Positions 1-9,309 of a DNA stretch of 45,306 bases are shown in pieces. The notes below the pieces were generated by a model, which saw only the letters and a list, made by a program, of their open reading frames with translations, ran no database searches and was not told the origin of the DNA. The stretch is from Labyrinthula sp. Ha (lineage: Eukaryota; Sar; Bigyra; Labyrinthulida; Labyrinthulaceae). Where the stretch lies: NCBI GenBank assembly GCA_015227615.1, contig JAALGZ010000099.1:1-45306 (forward strand), in the 5' to 3' direction. Every line of letters starts with the position of its first letter. Positions within the stretch are counted from its first letter, which is position 1. The position numbers were made by a program, and so were the translations under genes.

Positions 1-1100
1 AAATACACTAGAGGAAAACATCTTTAAGATGAATGACTTAACCTACATAAATGGAAAGCATGGTACATCATCCATTAAAGCTCTGAATCTAAATCGAATC
101 ATATGTTACCGAAATAATTCAAGTAGTAAACGGGTTCTTCATTCTAAGAGATAACAATCCGTAGTTTTGCTATGGATTGGTATCCAACCTCAAGGCAAAT
201 CGATGTCTTCAGGTAACTTTCTTATGCATTCTGACATCATTTTAAGCAAAGATCTGGTTAAGGTAGTGAAAAACTAGAACATGCTCATACAAGTTTTCTA
301 TTTGTGGTTCTCTCTTATTTAGACACTAGAGATATAGAGCGCTCTTTTCTCCTCGAGCTACGTTGCCACATGGAATTAGTTATCAGAGTGACGATGATTG
401 AAATATAACTATTCATTCTTGTGGCTTGAGTTATAGGATAACTAGCTAGAGAAATTAAAATTATTACAAGAAATAGAACTTTGAATGGAAATGAAACGGT
501 TAATAGTTAAAAGGAAGGATAAAGTTTTCTATACACGTGTAAAGTATACACTACATTCTATTGGCCTAATTTCAAATTGCCCAATATCAATAAAATAAAA
601 GACCAATTTAGCAGAATAGGATTTATCAAGAAACACAAAATCGGAAGCAAGAAAAGGAAATGAAAAAAAAGGGAAAGAGAAAACAAGAAAAGGAAATGCG
701 AAATTGGAACTGTATTTGACAATTAATGATCTAAAAATTCTAGTTCCGTCACCTCAAAGATGTATATATTAACTTCTACACATATTTCAACGTTTCAGTC
801 TACAAGATATGGAAAAAGATATTGATTCATCCTCATCTCCATCGAGGGGCAAGTCATGGGGGAATTTAAAATGCAGGGGGAGTGTCGAAAGCCCTCCACT
901 ACGCTAGTCTGAGATAGCCTCAAAATTCATCTTTTTAACTCCCAAAATTTAATTGCTATCTTCTATTATACCTCACTTAATTCCTATCCAACTCTATATT
1001 TTACCGAACATAAAATGTTACATTTTGGCTATATGGTTTAATTTTATGCCACTATGCCTCCAGGACAAGCTCAAGTAAACAAAGAAGCAAGACTAAAACT
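1..1100. other. Intergenic, no gene seen
   Basis: No long open frame or recognisable domain is visible on either strand. Around 645-705 there is a purine-rich stretch in which the unit AAGAAAAGGAAATG occurs twice, with G/A-rich sequence between. Near 880-895 a short GGGGGAG run followed by TGTCGAAAG resembles the polypurine tract and LTR start found at the 3' end of Ty1/copia elements, but no matching LTR was found, so this remains a weak hint. Confidence 0.5.
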
Positions 1101-1109
1101 GCAAATACC

Positions 1110-3010
1110 GGTGCAAACACCTGGTTTGTGGGATATCCTAAACACTATGCAGGTTGGATGGTGATGGAACTCACAATCAGAAGAATATTTCCAACAGTCT
1201 CATTAATGTTAGATGAAACAAAATTTTATGATGTAAATGACCCTCAAGAATTCACAGAAGTGATAGAGGTAAATACAATCGACCTAGTAAAAGAATGAAA
1301 CATCTTGCTTGAGAATAATCTGCCTTTTTCTGAAGAAACTGAGCAAGTATAAATTGAAAACATCCAAGAAAATATTAAAGAACCCCAAGATGATATTCAA
1401 CAACTAGAGAAGGAAACTCCTGATGCACTCTACTTGAATAGAAACTTCAATATCTCTTCTGAAAACACCATCGAAAACAGTTGAAGAATAACTTAACAAG
1501 GAAATGTAGCAGTTGACCCCGGAACTAAGAAACTGAAGAAACTCTATGCTTCTAAAGCCAAGGATAAGTGGGTTGCCGCGCACGAGAAGGAAGTAGAGGT
1601 CTTAGGAAATGTAAACGAGCTCACTGTTGTGGACAAGCCTCAAGAAGTACAAGTTATTCCTTTTCATGAAGTGTTTGAATTAATAAATGGGCTAGTTGTC
1701 CCCTTACTAGAACTAAGGCTTGGCGAACTCTCCGAGGAGATTTAATAAACGACATAAAACGATACTACCCGTTAGCCGCAAATGAGTTTATATAAATGTC
1801 CCTGGTTATTAGGTGCAGAAACTGGAGCATAAGATAAACTGACCTCATCAGTACATATCTATATGGCCGGTTGAATACTCCTGTATTTATGCAACTTTTC
1901 AAGGTCACAAGCTGAGAACACATGACAAATCAAAGGTTTATAAATCCCAAGTAACTATTTCTGGTCTGAAGCAAAGTGCAAAGTCTGGTTCAGAACCAAG
2001 CACACTTTTTGAAAGGACTGAAATTTCAGGAATCAGTTAATGGAGAAGGAGTTTACCATTTGGAAAAGTCTGGTAATACAATTCTGGTGGTAGTTTACGT
2101 TGACGGAACCACATATTCTAACAATCCAGAGCAGCTAACTATGTGATTTGAAAAAACGTTATCAGTCAAGTTACAGATAAAGTGTATTGAACTTAGCACG
2201 TAATTTACTGATTTGGAACCAAAACAAGAAAGAGATGTATTATGGATGCACGAAGAAGAAAAAATTATGGAAATGATCATGAAATATATTATGCATCATG
2301 ATGAAGCCGCAAGCGTGATTACTCCTATTATAGGAAATTCAGTAAGTCCAACTGGTGACAACATAGAAATACACAAGCTTCAGAAAACTATTGGAGAATT
2401 GTTATATATTGCGAACTGCACGCACCCAGACATATCTATTGCAGTTAATTTTATTCCCGGAAATCTATAGACTGAGAAGTTGGGACTTCTAAGTATGTCG
2501 AGGAGGATTTTAAGATATTTCATTAATGCAAGGCATCTTGCAATCAAGGTAAAACGTGAACAAAAATTCAACATTAAAGCCATGAGTGATACATCGTTAG
2601 CTGATTGTGCAGAAAATAAATATAAATCCAATGGGGGATATATCATCTATATGGGAGATGTGCCGAGATCTTGGAAATGTAAGAAAATGAAGTGAATGTT
2701 GACCTTGTCAGAAGTCTCCGAGTACCTGGCATAACATATTTTGGTCAAAAAAGTTATTCATTTGTTATATATTCTGATGGATGAGTTCTAGACGATTGTA
2801 GAATCTCCTGAAGCTCATTATGACTCAAAAGCAGCACGAGATTTTTTAAGAGTTGAAACTCCTGAAAATCCTGCAGAATAAGTTGGAACAAAATATTCTA
2901 TGATCCAGCAAGTGACTGAAGAGAAGTTAATAGATGTCAAAAAAAATGTACAGAAAATAATGATGCAGAATTGTTCACGAAAAGTTTAAATAGTGTCAAG
3001 TTTAAAAAAT
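1110..3010 (+). mobile_element. Ty1/copia LTR retrotransposon remnant (pol), fossil
   Basis: Translation in broken frames recalls copia pol in the right order. Near 1118 is an end-of-integrase WFVGYPKHYAGW segment. Near 1555-1670 is the RT start, with KDKWVAAHEKEVEVL. Near 2080-2240 is a segment like the RT catalytic region, and 2330-2470 matches the end of RT with LLYIANCTHPDIS, where copia has the YLxxxTRPDI signature. An RNase H-like stretch follows to about 3000, including SLADCAENKYKSNGGYI. The element is old, with many breaks and no defined LTRs. Gag, protease and most of integrase are absent from the window. The family call rests on motif order and is fairly secure; the exact ends are not. 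Confidence 0.75.
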
Positions 3011-4072
3011 TTGGAAGTAATATTCTCTATAGTTATATCTAATTACGGAGTACTGTCTTGTGAATATGTTTATATTTGTAATAATATATATATATGTTTC
3101 ATATAGGAACCGCCTTAGAAGTTTCATAGGTTTTACTAAGTAGCGGTATATATATTGGTAGTACAAGTATTAGAGTTAGTTTGAATATATTCTCTCTACA
3201 AGAGAGGTTAAATGAACTTAAGATAAAAACGCAAAATTCATACCTTCTTTCAAAACCATTCTAACCAAGAAACTATATGCTATTTATCATAAATACATTT
3301 GTTATTAAGAGTTGAATCCTATTTACTAGTTATTTTGATGAAAAGACTAAAGTAATCTCTACTGTAAGAGGAATAAAGTAGAAAAGTTTTTGTATACACA
3401 AAAGGAAAAGTAAAATTCTATTCGCAATATATAAGTTGGATTAACTTTATACTTACATTTTCCTATTTTGTTGAATAAAAATTTATTCTAAATTTATTGA
3501 ATTCTTAGGTAGCTTCATTAAATTTATTAACTAAATTGTTTTCATTGTTTTGTTAACTAAAATTATGATATATTGCATTACACTTTAAAATAAAAATACA
3601 TTAAATTTTTGTAAATAGAACAGTAGTTTTTAACTTGAGTCTTATTTTAAGGCGTTAGAGTTCTGGTAGAGTAAGTGTATAAGTAAAGAGTATCTATGTA
3701 TATTAAGAGAATAAAGAAGATATTTATGTTGTCCGTTTATTTATGCATCAATAATATCTGAAAGATTTGTCTTTATCTCTGCCAAAGTAAACTTGATACA
3801 GGAGCAACACTGAAGTTAAGTAAAGAATCAAAATACATGATGCTAGGGTAGAAGTGTTGCTTTTGAAATACAATTGATATTCATCTATTGGGAATAGGAA
3901 AATGAAAATTTAACTAGATAATAATCCTATTCATTTATTCCAATTTTGTAGTTTTTTATTGTATGATAATTTTAATAAGAAAACATATCATGTATGATAT
4001 ACTTGGGAACATGTAGATTGATGACATTTTGGGAAATTTCTTATTTAGATACAAACAGAATTAATTTGTAGA
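3011..4072. other. AT-rich intergenic region upstream of ROCO A
   Basis: No coding frame is supported. A TA microsatellite lies at about 3085-3100. The last few hundred bases before 4073 presumably hold the promoter of the ROCO gene. The 40-60 bases just before the start codon share an ATTTTGGG-type segment with the region upstream of the second ROCO gene, but I cannot point to a defined promoter element. Confidence 0.4.
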
Positions 4073-6743
4073 ATGGAAAAGAAGACAATTGAATTACAGT
4101 ATCAAAAAAGAAAAAACAATAATAGATTTGAGATAGATGGGTTTATATCAACTTTATTTATTAATTTTTAGAAGTTTTAAGGACTATAAAGAGCTCAATA
4201 AGGAATTTGAATGCTTTTTAAAAGGGATTCAAATAGATTCAGAAGTTACTGAAATAAGGTATTATTTAACTTTTCCTTTAGTTTAGTTTTTGGAACTGTT
4301 ATTTTTCTGATATTGATAAACAAATAAAAAATATATTTTTTATTTTCCCCAGTATTAAGTTTTTACAGTAGGTTTATTTTGTTTTTTTTATATTTAGATT
4401 TTATTGTTGTAAAATAACAGAAAAGAACTTACAAACACTTTGTAAAATACAAAGTCTTGAAAATCTTGAGGATTTAGAGTAAGGAGTATATTTTTTATAA
4501 GTTTAGGTTTAGTTTTTGTGACTTTCAAAACCCATTTTTGCTTCGAAATTTATTAAATGGACTTGTAAATATAAAGCGTTTAGAGTATATTTTTCTTTTT
4601 TATTTATTTTAGATTTAGAGAAAATAATTTTACTGAAAAACAACTTCAAAATCTATTTGAAAATAATATTTTTTCAAATACATTAATTAAATTCTGGTAT
4701 TTTGTTTATTCTTATTATTCTTTAGCTTTGAAGAAGAATCTATTTCTTATAATGAAATATTTTTATTTAACTTATTAAAAAAGTTTTTGAGGATAAATAA
4801 TTATGTTGAAATATTATGGTAGAAAAATAGTTTAAATATTATTTTAGGTTTAAATCCTCAAGTTTAAAAGTGAGTGAAAAACTGAAGAAAATAATTGATG
4901 AACATCCTTCTTTAGTTTCTTTAACTTTAGATTCAGTTCAAACAATTATTTCAAGAAAACTTAAACCTAGTTTAAGAAATTTATATTTTTCAATGTTAAA
5001 ATCAAGTTATGATGAAAAACAATATTTATCTGAAACTCAACTTATTCTTATGGGTATTCTTGTATTTTTTTTTAATTTAGGTGATGGAAGAACTGGAAAA
5101 ACATCAACTTTAAGAACACTTTCTGGTAAGAGTTTTTTAGGTGAAAATTATTCAACTCTTGTTTTAAATGATACAAATATTTTACAAGTTAAAAGTTTAA
5201 AAAGACAATTAAAATATATAACTAAATATGAACTTAGTGTTCAAAGAGTTAAAAATGTTTTAGCAAAAAAAGTTCAAGAATATCCAAAAGTTAATCCTAT
5301 AACTAAATATAATTTATCTTTTGAAAAAGAGTTAATTAAAAGAACTTTAGCTGATCAAAATTTTGTAAAATATTTTACACAAGATAACTTTGATTTTAAA
5401 ACCAATAATGTTTTTCTTCGGGTTTTGGATTTTGGTGGACAAGAAATATTTTCTTCCGTTCATCATATTTTTATGAATAAAAATGCATATTATTTATTAG
5501 TTTTTAATATGACAAAAGATTCTTCAAAGGAATTAAACAGAATGAAATTTTGGTGTGAAAGTATTTTAAAAAATGCAAAAACAGCACCTGTTATTTTTAT
5601 AGGTACACATAGAAATAAATTCTTAAAAAAAATGATGAACTTGAAATGGAAAAATTAAATAGAAAAATCGAAATTTTAACTTTGAATTTATCAGATCATT
5701 TATTTTTATTGAAAACAGATGATAAAAAATATTTCTTTCAAATAGATAATTCTGATGGACCTTTCGGAAATTCTGTAAATGTAATCAAACAAAAGCTAAT
5801 AGCAAGTTTGAGATCTGGTCTAGTTGAAACTGGTTTTTCGGTAAGAACTGTTTGGGTTTTGTTTTTGGATAATTGTAGAGAAGAGAATAATTATATGAAT
5901 GTAAAGAATTTTCGAGAAAAAGGATTTTCAAGTAATTTTACAGCAGAAGATTGCAATTTGATGGTTGAAGTTTATATGCGAGCAGGAATAATATTTTTTC
6001 AACCAGAATTGAACCTTCCAGATAATGAAAAATATATATTTTTTGCGCCATCTTTTCTCGCTCAAGCTTTGGGCAGTTTTATCCGTGATCCAAGTTTTCA
6101 TCAACTTGCTTTTAGATTAGATAAAGATAATTTTCCTTTTTATAGAAAATATATCGATACTGGAAAAATAAATAAAAGTTTATTTAATTTATTATTAAAA
6201 GAATATTCTGAAAAAGAAAGAAATTATGTTTTGACAGTTGCTTTAGAACACTTTGTTTTATTTAGAGTTGAAAAAGAAATAGATATTTTTATAGTACCAG
6301 AATTACTTCCTCCAATAGATAATAAAATAAAACCAACTTCAAAATCAGATATTTTATTAATTCACAATAATTATTGGACTATATCTGATTTTGTCAAAGT
6401 TTTTAATTGGTTTCTAAAAGATGAAAATGAAATTCTAGAAACTTTATTATTCAAAGGTTTTGCAAGATTTATTTTTTCAACAAAGAAAATAGTTGATATT
6501 TATTTAAAATCAGACAAAAAATTAAGTATAAAGTTAGTTCAAGGAAATAATTATATTTGGTTGAGGGATTTTTCAGCAAAATTAATGGATGAAAAATCTG
6601 CATCATTTCTCAATATAATTCTTCTTTGTAAAAGAGAAAAATCTGGTATCACTTTAGAAAATGCCCAAAATGAACATTGGATAGATTATTTCTCCAATAA
6701 TACTGTAGAAGAAAACTTGTTTGATAGATTTTTTTCTTATTAA
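4073..6743 (+). CDS. LRR-Roc-COR (ROCO family) GTPase, gene A
   Basis: Nine exons are inferred: 4073-4140, 4172-4258, 4287-4367, 4398-4478, 4507-4584, 4613-4696, 4726-4818, 4848-5053 and 5081-6743. Exons 3-7 each encode one leucine-rich repeat of 26-31 residues (for example FYCCKITEKNLQTLCKIQSL). The Roc domain follows: P-loop GDGRTGKT across the exon 8/9 junction, DFGGQE (DxxGQ) near 5428, and GTHRN at 5602-5616 in the base-recognition position. A COR-like region begins around SVRTVWVLFLDN and continues through YIFFAPSFLAQALGSF. No kinase follows. ROCO proteins are cytoplasmic signalling GTPases that dimerise through COR; the partner is unknown. The start ATG is chosen because exon 1 is 68 nt in both paralogs. 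An eight-A run at 5625-5632 shifts the frame by one base, either a lesion or a sequencing error. About 813 residues if read through. Confidence 0.85.
4141..5080 (+). other. Eight ultrashort introns of ROCO A
   Basis: GT-AG introns at 4141-4171, 4259-4286, 4368-4397, 4479-4506, 4585-4612, 4697-4725, 4819-4847 and 5054-5080 are 31, 28, 30, 28, 28, 29, 29 and 27 nt long. The first seven are all phase 2, so exons 3-7 can be added or lost without shifting frame. The eighth is phase 1 and abuts the P-loop codons. The exon lengths it implies (68, 87, 81, 81, 78, 84, 93, 206) match the second ROCO gene almost exactly, which is strong support although no transcript was available. Confidence 0.85.
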
Positions 6744-7060
6744 TGTTAAATCGATTTGGTTCTTGAAGTTTTTATACTTGCTGATAAGAAGTTTGGCTCT
6801 TTCAGTGAGACCAAAGAGGAACTATTATAATAATATGATTAATATATGCCATGTGGAGATTGTATAGTTAGACAAGTAATTGTCCGTATTGTCTATATGT
6901 TTATGAGGATATGTATATTAAATTAAATGAACCGAAAGAGCTGGAAAAGAGCTTTAAAATTATATAAGTAACTTCTTCTATCTCCAAGTATTTGTTGAGG
7001 CATTGAGGTTTTACGATCTGTTGTTTCCGGTGCTTATGTATTAGTAAAAATGTATTCTGT
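6000..7060 (+). repeat. Duplicated/converted ROCO 3' block, copy A
   Basis: This block covers the end of the Roc-COR gene and 317 bp downstream and aligns without gaps to 21187-22247. I count about seven substitutions in 1061 bp. Six lie in the first 290 bp and one in the 3' flank. Upstream of 6000 the two genes are much less alike, so the boundary is abrupt. The block stops at the target duplication of the LTR element; its continuation lies at 15134-15242. Confidence 0.85.
7057..7060. repeat. Target-site duplication CTGT, left copy
   Basis: CTGT precedes the TGTC end of the left LTR and is repeated at 15134-15137 after the GACA end of the right LTR. The paralogous empty site at 22244-22247 has a single CTGT. 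Four bases is slightly shorter than the five usual for Ty3-type integrases. Confidence 0.75.
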
Positions 7061-7245
7061 TGTCTTTCTCTGTGCACTTCTTTCAGAATATGATTAATTT
7101 CTTAACGGTTAAGTCTACAGTTTTATACAACTTATTTCAACGGTTCAGTATGGCAAGTCCGTGTATCGTATATATATGTATAGCAACTGCAGTTATTTCA
7201 AAGTTTGTACCTTCTACGAAATACATTGCGTGTCATATGATGACA
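7061..7245 (-). repeat. Element 1 3' LTR (185 bp)
   Basis: Direct repeat of 14949-15133, starting TGTCTTTCTCTG and ending ATGATGACA on the plus strand. The ends form the TGTC/GACA inverted repeat typical of LTRs. A TATATATAC run near the middle of the minus-strand sequence could act as the TATA box in the 5' copy. Confidence 0.95.
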
Positions 7246-7256
7246 TCCCCCTCTTT
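7246..7256 (-). promoter_or_regulatory. Polypurine tract of element 1
   Basis: On the minus strand this reads AAAGAGGGGGA and directly abuts the 3' LTR, the expected place for the plus-strand primer of reverse transcription. The last reading frame of the element ends at its edge, so there is essentially no non-coding space between the methyltransferase and the LTR. Confidence 0.8.
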
Positions 7257-7860
7257 AAGAACTTCCTGTACGGCTGTGCTGATAGAAAGCCAGGTGAGCA
7301 GGCGGAATCAAGTCAAGTCCACATGTGGTCCAATCCATGCGGATATTGTTCCATCGCCCGAAGTATTCTATGGCGCGGCGCGTTGGGAAAGTATCTCGGA
7401 GCATCTTGTAAAATATCTCAGGCTTTACAGAGGGTGCCAAAGGTCGGGAGTAAAAGTATCTCGAGAATAATTTGACGTTGTCTTCTTCAAAGGTATTATT
7501 GTATTTTACGTTTTCATTAGCTTTTCTTTCAAAGATTAAACAGGTTTCTTGGCTGTGTTGAAGAAAGTAGCCAATTGATTTATGAAGCTTTCCAGTTGGA
7601 TTCTTCTTGAGCCAGGCAAGGTCTTCAATTAAGTAAAAATGTTCTTGAAAGGCCCAGTCCAAGACGGTAGCATAGCTTTGATTTGTGACCCAGACACATA
7701 ATATTGATCCAAAAGGGAAATGGTTGAGAGGCATCTTAAGCTTCTTGAAAGACGAATTAGAAATCGTAGGGTACGGCAAGGTAACTCCTCTCGTGGGATT
7801 GCCAGAGCCCACGGTCCACGGAGGGTCCATGATGATAAGTGAATAAATGTTCTTTTTTGC
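7255..7860 (-). CDS. MT-A70 (DPPW) methyltransferase domain of element 1
   Basis: This is the C-terminal part of the element's last reading frame. MDPPW lies at 7816-7830, preceded by a hydrophobic strand (SLIIMDPPW) and followed by LPYPTIS, CVWVTNQSY, LAWLKKN, HSQETCLIFERK, SRPLAPSVKPEIFY and AIEYFGRWNN. This is the order of conserved blocks in METTL3/METTL4/MTA1 enzymes, where DPPW binds the target adenine and the later S-x-KP and E-[LY]-F-[AG]-R blocks contribute to SAM binding. Known relatives make N6-methyladenine in RNA or DNA; which substrate applies here cannot be told. Element 2 keeps the same blocks at roughly 55% identity by eye, arguing for selection on the domain. Confidence 0.88.
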   Translation of the reverse strand, partial: AKKNIYSLIIMDPPWTVGSGNPTRGVTLPYPTISNSSFKKLKMPLNHFPFGSILCVWVTNQSYATVLDWAFQEHFYLIEDLAWLKKNPTGKLHKSIGYFLQHSQETCLIFERKANENVKYNNTFEEDNVKLFSRYFYSRPLAPSVKPEIFYKMLRDTFPTRRAIEYFGRWNNIRMDWTTCGLDLIPPAHLAFYQHSRTGSS

Positions 7861-8589
7861 ATTAGGATGATCGAACGTCAGGTCAAACACGTTTCCAAAA
7901 TATAGAGTAGAATCAGGCGGTTCAAGATAAAAGGTTGCCTTATGGTCAGGCATAGTAAAAAGGTTCCCACCCGTATAATAAAACCTAAAGGGAACTATGT
8001 TTGCGTCCGAGAAGTCCAGAAAGCTCAGCTCGATTTCATCATCCTTGTATCTAAGAGATAGACTGTGTTCTTCGGTTTTGTAAGTAGAGGGAGAAGCATC
8101 CTTTTTAAGGCCTGTAAAATCGTTGTCCGTGTTCGAAATGTAAGAGTACCGTTCAGAGAGGTCGTTCCATATTTCTTTATTAAGTAGCATCAATTTGTAG
8201 CATTCCTCTATAAGCTTCTCACTCTGCTTTAAGGCAGCGACTTCCTCATTCTTGTACTTGTCCAGGATGAGCTGTAAATCCTTTTTTGTCTCGAACTTTG
8301 TATTGCCTAAAAATTGTTTACATTCTTCAGTGTTGAATTCTTGTATCAATAACTTTACGTGTTCGGGATCGTCCAATCTTCTAAAATAAGGAATCTTGCA
8401 AGCAGTGACCTCTTCGTCTGTGGCGGCCACTTCCAAGTTGAACTGTCGTAGCACTTCTTCTTTTTCTTGAAACAGGTTTAACTTGCCCGGCAGGTTCTTA
8501 TGAAACCCTTTAATGCCGAAGTTATCTTCCAGGAACTTTCTTGCTGCTTCAACTTCAAAGTGTTTGCCATGAAACAATCCAATAGCCTG

Positions 8590-9300
8590 TAATCCAAGTA
8601 ATCTTTGGATTTGTGAAGAGATTTGTTGTTTTGAGCGATTTGGGAGGAAGGGAGATTTGCTGTAAGCCTCGTAGTTTCCGCATCCAAACTTTAAAATCAG
8701 CGCCTTTAGAACATCTTTCTCCTGATCATACCATCCAAGTGTCTTGGACTCCTTGTTATCAGCAGTGTTCCATACCTTGTGAAAATTGTGTTGGATGAGA
8801 GCAGCAACTTTATTCTTTCCCCCTTTCTTTGTGCGTTTTTGGGTCTTATTTGACTTGATTTTTTCTAATCTTTTCGCATCCAGAATATCGAGCTCTGTTA
8901 GAATATTGTTTTTCATAGAGCTGCTTAGTAAGTTCGCCTCAACGTAACCTCTAACCATCTGGGACAGGTCTTCATATAGAAGAGTAAGATCTTGCCAGGT
9001 ATCCCTTGATCTTTCAAATCCACGCCAACTAACTAGCGCTTCGTATTTTGCTTCTTGGCCAGTCGTTAGTCTAATGCGGTGAATATTGTCCACTTCCAGC
9101 TCGCTTATGTTGTGGATGAATAGGGACTTCAACTTTGGGTTCATTGTGGGCGGTCTTGAGCCGTAGAACCACATTCTTGTGCCGTGAACGACCTTTCTTT
9201 TTCCCATTATCGACTCCACTTCATAGACACTTTCCGACAACACTTGAGTGACCTGATAGGGTCCTAACCAAGTGAGTTTCAACTTCGATAGTGCCTCCTG
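8590..9300 (-). CDS. GPY/F, chromodomain and SANT/Myb-like domains of element 1
   Basis: In the same reading frame, upstream of the methyltransferase. LTWLGPYQV near 9250-9280 is the GPY/F module of Ty3-type integrases. A chromodomain follows at about 8950-9095, with YEALVSWRGF and DTWQ matching the aromatic-cage layout Y...W.G....TW. A SANT/Myb-like fold follows at about 8590-8745, beginning LGWYDQEKDVLKAL and continuing FGCGNYEAYSKSPFLPNRSK. Between this and the methyltransferase is a helical region of roughly 240 residues that I do not recognise but that is also present in element 2. Chromodomains steer integration to modified histones; a SANT/Myb fold would add DNA or histone binding. Confidence 0.75.
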
Positions 9301-9309
9301 TGTCCCTTG

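Noticed and set aside
880-900. Possible polypurine tract and LTR start of a copia element
   Set aside because: No second copy of the putative LTR was found in the window.
3030-3240. Possible 3' LTR of the copia remnant
   Set aside because: Starts TGT and contains TATA-like runs, but has no partner repeat and no clear CA end.
7060-7475. Two open frames on the plus strand over the left LTR and element end (also similar ones at 14885-15139)
   Set aside because: They lie across the LTR and antisense to the methyltransferase domain; no domain match, explained as shadows.
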